A stretch of 64,000 bases of DNA. It comes from Zygnema cylindricum. Its lineage: Eukaryota; Streptophyta; Zygnematophyceae; Zygnematales; Zygnemataceae. Of the stretch, positions 58,901 through 64,000 are shown piece after piece. The stretch lies in NCBI GenBank assembly GCA_037447655.1, contig JBBHKE010000108.1, forward strand, positions 62,001-126,000. Direction: 5' to 3'. Below the pieces are notes generated by a model. It had not been told where the DNA came from. It did not search any database and saw only the letters and a list, made by a program, of their open reading frames with translations. A program made the position numbers and the translations under genes. How positions within the stretch are numbered: position 1 is the stretch's first letter; every line of letters starts with the position of its first letter.

Positions 58901-60236
58901 AACCTTTGCCCCGGTGGTCAGATTTCCCTCCGTCCGCATACTTGTCAGCCTGGCAGCAGCAGAAGACATGGAAGTGCACCAGATGGACATCAAGACAGCC
59001 TTTTTGCATGGAGAATTGGAAGAGGAGATCTTCATGCGACAACCCGAAGGGTTTGTGGAGGAAGGAGAGGAGAGTAAGGTATGCCGGCTGATTAAATCTC
59101 TTTATGGTTTGAAACAGGCGCCTCGACAGTGGAATAAGAAGCTTGATGAGTTTCTTACCGGTCCGGGATATATCTGGGTCAGCTCAGATCACTCAATCTA
59201 TGTTTTCGAAAATGAGGAAGGTTTTATATCTATTGCAATTTATGTTGATGATTTGCTTATTTTAAGTAAATCAATGGAAAAAATTAATAAACTAAAAACC
59301 AATCTTAAGGGGAGATTTGAAATGAAGGATATGGGAGAAGCAAAATATATTTTGGGAATTCAAGTAGAAAGAGACCGAAAAAGGAAGATTATAAGATTGA
59401 CTCAAAAGGAAGGAATAGGGAACATGCTTGAAAATTTTCAAATAGATAAAGCTAATATTTGTACAACTCCAATGGAGTTGAAGAAGGGAAGTGAGGGGAG
59501 TGAGGAAGAAGGAGTCATAGTCTTTGACGAGGAATTATCTCCTAAAGAACAGAAGTTTATGCAGACTATTCCTTGCAGGCAAGTAGTGGGAAGTCTAATC
59601 TATTTTATGAATTGTACCCGGCCGAATTTAGCTGCAGCTGTAGGAGTGCTGAGTAGAAGTCTAAATGCTCCCACTAAGAGGGGTTGGGAGGCAGCTAAGA
59701 GAGCCTTTAGATATTTGATAGGAACTAGGGATCTATGGTTGCATTTGGGTTGGGAGAATACTGATATCACTACTTGGAGTGATGCCAGTTATGGTGATGC
59801 TCCGATGATGAGATGCAATTCTGGATATGTATTATATGTGGGTGATGGGGCTTGCTGTTGGAGTAGCAAACAACAAAAAGTTATCGCTCAGTCCACCATG
59901 GAGGCTGAGTATATGGCCTCTTGCTCTGCTGTAAAAGAATTGGTGTGGGCCAAGTCTTTGCTTGGTGAGCTTGGTCACCTTAAGAGTGGTGTGCATAATT
60001 TTTTTTGTGATAATCAGGCAGCAATCACTATTTGTGCCAATCCTAAACATCATCTTAAAGCCAAACACATGGACATAAGACTCAGCTTTGTTAGAGAGAA
60101 AGTAGAAAACAAAATAATCAGTTTAGAGTACCGACCAGATAGTGAGATGGTAGCAGATATGATGACCAAACCTGTGCCTTCCCCTAAGCTAATTTTCTGC
60201 AGGGAGAAGTGTGGTCTGAAATTAAAGATTGACTAG
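55915..60236 (+). pseudogene. Degenerate gag-pol of element D
   Basis: Pieces in order are: gag (about 55915-56789, broken by stops, including one in the zinc knuckle at 56787-56789), then zinc knuckle remainder, protease DSGAS and integrase (56805-57911). Integrase to the reverse transcriptase start (57912-58856) has stops at about 57909, 58127, 58542 and 58843. Reverse transcriptase with YVDD and RNase H (58857-60236) is open for 459 codons and ends in GLKLKID like element B. The PSPGGKRFMMTITDDW junction is in one frame here, with seven Gs where B has eight. Several stops equal a C-to-T or G-to-A change relative to B. Confidence 0.9.
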
Positions 60237-60249
60237 AAAATAATGGGAG

Positions 60250-61303
60250 TGTAGAAATTAATGGTCCATTTAAAGTATTTTCTAGGTCTAAATAGAAATA
60301 TAGAAATTAGCCGAGGCAGTCTACCTCTAACTTCTCTCTCCAACTCTCAAACTTGTCGTAGTCACTGAGAAATTGGAGAGGGAGCTAGAGCCATGGCTAC
60401 CTAGGCTATCCAGAGGTTTACGAGAAATATATATTAGTTAGGGGTTTATTTACTAAAATTTATGTGTCGGCCACGAGATTTGATCGTGGTACCTACCGGA
60501 CGGCATACAGCCGGTAGCCTGTAGCCTTAGGCGTTCAGTCTTCAACTAGTGTTACGTATGATATGGTTTGATATTTAGTTAAACATTCATACATACAATA
60601 GTTCATTTAACTGAAACTGTTTACGGGAGACATAGATCCAGTAATGTAACAGTACGGATTACTGTACGGATAAGAAACCAATACCGCGCATTTATTTCTT
60701 TAATGAAACGAATACCGCGCATGTATTTATTACGGCTACGATTAAATGTGAATTTAATTGGACGGCCAGAAATAACGCCGAGATCGCGGAAGAGGATTTC
60801 GGCGGTTTTTGGTCATCGCCACATCGGATAACACGTGGCGGAATGAAATTGGATCGCGGCATCTCAGAGGATTAAGGGAGCGAATGTGGACATACCACGT
60901 GTCAACATTTAGGCCATGTCGTACACTCTCCGTACGGAAAGTACATTAGCAGTTGTACTTTTGTGTACGGAACTGTAATCTGATTGGCTCCCTATATCAG
61001 TAGATAGAGTCTGTGAGAGAGATAGAACTTAGAAAAATTAGGAGATAGTACCCTCTCTCCCTGAGAGCTTTTGTACAAAAGGTCAACTTTGACCCTCCAT
61101 AACTTACTGCTCAAGGGAGCAAATTCAAAGATTCTTTTTGCTATCGACTCATAGGAGTCTTGCCTTTATAGGGGTGAAGGTGGACATAGTTATTGCCTGC
61201 TAGGGTGGCAGTTGTTTTGCTGAAACACAAACGGGTTAGGGTTATCCTAGAGGTTTTTTGAAAGCTTTCCACTCTGAGGACTTATGGAGGTCTCAGAGTT
61301 TCA
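60250..61303 (+). repeat. 3' LTR of element D
   Basis: This 1054-bp LTR is preceded by a purine tract (AATAATGGGAG). It keeps the ATG (TTATGGAGG at 61283) that the 5' LTR has lost. It ends AGAGTTTCA before the TTATC duplication. Confidence 0.95.
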
Positions 61304-61921
61304 TTATCCATCAATGGAGGTGAAACAAATTATGAAGCCCTACAGGTATTGGAAGAGCGGAAGACATCGTTTATAGGCAGATAAGAGATGGCCTATAGAC
61401 TCATGTATGCCACCGGCTTTGTACTCGATCCCGAGTACAAAAGTAAAACTTATGGGCAGAATAAAAATGCGATAATAATGGAAGGCTTTGAGACGATGCT
61501 TCAAAAAATGTTACCAAATGTGGAGGAACAAACCAAGGCGCGCTTTGAATTGTCTAAATACAAAGGTTTCGTGGGTGTTTTTGGAAGGGATGTAACAAAG
61601 CTTGTGCTAGGAAGATGCCAGGGTGGAAATGGTGGCAAGAGTTTAGGGTTGTCACCCCGATCTTGCAGAAGGTAGGAACTAGAATCCTTGCCCAATGCTT
61701 AGTTGTCAGCCCATGTGAGACGAATTGGTCAACCTATGACCATATTCACTCTAAGAAAAGAAACACGCTCACAGCTAATAGGGCCAAGGATCTGGTATGG
61801 GCCTTTAGCAATATTAGATTGTTACACAAGACCAGGGATATCAGCTATGAAGGGGCCATGGTAGCATGGGAGGAAGAGAAAGGGAAGGTAGGGGAGAGAG
61901 CGGAGGTAAGGGAGGGGGTTT
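61304..61921 (+). pseudogene. hAT transposase pseudogene, 3' part
   Basis: This continues the transposase interrupted by element D. The first readable block is MAYRLMYATGFVLDPEYKSK (61388 on), a typical hAT segment. A frameshift near 61610 leads into the C-terminal dimerisation domain: WKWWQEF, ILAQCLVVSPCETNWSTYDH, then HSKKRNTLTANRAKDLVW and SNIRLL. It ends against an LTR at 61922, so any right terminal repeat has been lost or separated. Confidence 0.85.
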
Positions 61922-62874
61922 TGCAACTCTGATACCTCCTTGGATGACCTCAACCCCTTGGTCTTTGTATGAGTATAGCTGACACCCTGACAGTATACAA
62001 ACTAACCAAAGTGCACCCCTTGAAAGAGCTGACTCCCTTGAGTCTGCCGCAAAAAGAATCCTTGAATTTGCTCCCCTGAGCAGTAAATTATCAATGGTCA
62101 AAGATGACTTTTTTTATACAGAAGCTCTCTGAAAGAGAGGCGGCTACCTCTAATTTTCTAAATCCTAAACCTTTCTCTCAACCCTCTACTACTGATGTAT
62201 CGAGCCAATCAATTTAGTGTACAATACCGAAAGGTATTTGGTCCGGAGTACTTTCTGTACGGCCATTGTACGACATGGCCAGAAAGACGACGCCTGCCAT
62301 ATCCGGGTTCGCCATAGTATGTCCCGAAGATGCCGTCATCCAATGACATGCTGCCACGTGTCACCCGGTGTGGCTATGACCGCAAACCGCCAAATCGACC
62401 ATTCCGCGATGACGGCTTTTTTCTCCGCAAATAGATTGATGTCGGCCTTAATTTATAGCCGTTAAAAATACAAGCAGTACTTTTTGGTGTAATTCTATTT
62501 AACTGTGTCTGTGTGATTGTGGTTTGTTTATCAGTAAACTGAACTTCTCTATTTTGTCATCTTTAAGTAACTATCGTACCCTATATAATTTAGCACTGGT
62601 CTTAGACTACGGGGTAAGACTAACGGCTACTTGGACGGACGGTAGGTACCAGGATCTAATCCTGGGTCCGTCAATCCTTTTTGGTAAGTTTACCAAGGAT
62701 CTGCCTTTTAACTCTGGAAGGAGCATAGACATCCATGGTTCTAGCTTCCTCTCTAGCCTTCAGTGACTATGACAATTATGAAGGTTAGAGAGAGAAGCTA
62801 GAAGCAGGATGCCTCTGCTTTTTCCTGCTCTTAATTAAATCAATTAAATAACCTAGAAAATTCCTTTAATTTCA
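61922..62874 (-). repeat. Copia LTR without internal region
   Basis: TGCAACTCTGATACCTCC at the left corresponds to the LTR terminus of element B, and the remaining blocks follow in order (GCAAAAAGAATC, CTCCCCTGAGCAG, a CCACGTGTCACC box near 62353, CAGTGACTATGACAA). The right end (TTTCA) and target duplication are unclear. It abuts the hAT pseudogene. Confidence 0.75.
62634..62672 (+). other. tRNA-like acceptor/T-arm minihelix in the LTR
   Basis: GACGGAC (62634-62640) pairs with GTCCGTC (62666-62672). After an 8-nt bulge GGTAGGTA, CCAGG pairs with CCTGG around the 7-nt loop ATCTAAT. The geometry is that of a tRNA acceptor stem stacked on a T arm. It is antisense to the retroelement. The same fold, with changed but compatible bases, occurs at 50725-50763 and 8816-8854. 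Confidence 0.55.
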
Positions 62875-64000
62875 CCTTGTTTTTTATGAAGACATGTTAG
62901 ACATAGATTTGGAGTAAAGAGATTTGCACTAAGGAGAGATAAAGGAGAGATGTCTTGTCAGTGCCTACAACAAGTCCAGATAATTTTAATGTGAAAACAA
63001 AACCATGTCCTACAAGTTAATGCAAAGATGATTATTTTGTGCTTTAATGTGAACTTGTCATTTTTCATTGTTCGCATGGTGTAACATTCGTCAAGTCAAT
63101 AGAAAAATAGTATTTTTTTCTTCCATGTGAACTTGTATTTTTTCATTATTGCCATGTTATAATAAGGCCATGTTGAATCAGCGACAAAGCAGCCTGGTTG
63201 TTAGTCCCTATAGTAGTCCAACGGTGATACCGCTTCGCCGCTGGTTCAACAACCAACAACGAAACAGTTTGGTCGCTTGTTTAGCAGCCTGGTTGCTAGT
63301 TCAACGCCGTGGTTGCCGCGTCGCTGGTTTTTTCATTTCACTAATTTTTAGAGTATGCCGTATCGAAAATTTGAAATTTGAAACTTTCAAAAATCAAAAA
63401 TTGTACTGAAATGTACTAGTACATAGTCAGGTACACATTTTATAACATTGTTTTCATCGTTAAATGCGTATCGTGCGTAGTATTTGCGCGTTTATGTCGT
63501 GAATATTATGCGCACGGGACAACTATGCAATTTTCTCTACTGTATGTGCCATATATTTGTACCTTTTTGTCATTAGAGTAGTGAATGCAAAAATGTCACC
63601 TCTTAGACTTCCGTCTTTTCATCGTTAGTGTATTACCAAATATGCAAGGATAAAAGCCGATGATTAACGACTGATTTTAGCATCGACTTTCGATTCACTG
63701 TACGTTTGACCCAAAATAAGCGACGACCGACAAGTAACAAAAATTGTAATCGATCGGCGTGATGTCGTCAACAAGCCAAAAACCGCATAGACATTCGTCA
63801 ACGCTACTAGAAAGATGACGTCGAGGGTGACCAAGTGCCTCCGAAAAGGTTAAGGGTTCCAAATAGTCGGTGGTGGCAGCGCCGGCTCGCAACTAGATGA
63901 AAGGATGTCTTACTCCCCTCCGCTAAAAATCGGAATACAACCGATAGACACAAGAGAGGGAAATTGGGAGAGGAGAGAACGCGAAGGGAAAGTGGAGAGG
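62875..64000. other. Right-edge sequence, no gene recognised
   Basis: No credible coding region is seen. Around 63175-63320 the motif AGCAGCCTGGTTG is repeated (63190 and 63283). The last 100 bases are purine-rich and could be the 5' region of a gene beyond the window. Confidence 0.35.

Larger units (their letters stand above)
54845..61303 (+). mobile_element. Ty1/copia retrotransposon D, degenerate
   Basis: This 6459-bp plus-strand element has LTRs at 54845-55899 (1055 bp) and 60250-61303 (1054 bp), TGTAGAAATT starts, a TTATC duplication on both sides, and the same layout as element B. The two LTRs differ at several percent of sites by eye, far more than those of B, so D is older. Stops and shifts break the coding region at many places. 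Confidence 0.95.

Overview
This is a nuclear segment from a land plant or a close streptophyte relative. The evidence is spliced genes with GT-AG introns, plant Ty1/copia retrotransposons, and a nuclear fragment of the chloroplast NDH subunit N gene. The species cannot be fixed from the sequence. Two runs of ten Ns (32788-32797 and 47359-47368) mark assembly gaps.

Only two intact host genes are convincing. The first, on the plus strand (18406-28558), is a 13-exon gene for the AP-2 clathrin adaptor medium subunit (AP2M, 438 residues). The second, on the minus strand (44609-37559), is a 10-exon gene for the box C/D snoRNP core protein NOP58 (575 residues). A third locus at 46788-47096 encodes the transit peptide and first conserved block of NdhN, then stops; it looks like a 5' fragment. 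The last exon and 3' flank of AP2M are duplicated about 5.1 kb downstream (27941-29558 and 33039-34650).

Both ends of the window are retrotransposon nests. On the left, an old plus-strand copia element (A, from 1) was split by a young, nearly intact minus-strand copia element (B, 2632-9066; LTRs 1041 bp, TSD TAGTT). Next comes a scrambled minus-strand copia block (C, about 10100-15240). On the right, a hAT-type transposase pseudogene (about 53540-61921) is split by copia element D (54845-61303; TSD TTATC). LTRs without adjacent coding sequence lie at 49920-50968 and 61922-62874. A, B, D and, in degraded form, C have a primer-binding site matching the anticodon region of initiator tRNA-Met rather than its 3' end. 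In A and B the gag start codon lies inside the 5' LTR.

The middle holds many small non-autonomous DNA elements. There are TA-flanked MITEs of about 500 bp (15781-16317, 17275-17773, 48455-48954) and about 195 bp (20632-20825, 28217-28411, 33309-33505). hAT-like MITEs with 8-bp duplications lie at 45321-46172 and 48962-49730, with relatives at 31518-32005 and about 47580-48355. A 1055-bp terminal-inverted-repeat element (34649-35703) carries a 44-bp perfect palindrome. A large inverted repeat (15272-17270) has arms encoding related unknown peptides. AP2M (endocytosis) and NOP58 (rRNA modification) are housekeeping genes with no visible link to each other.
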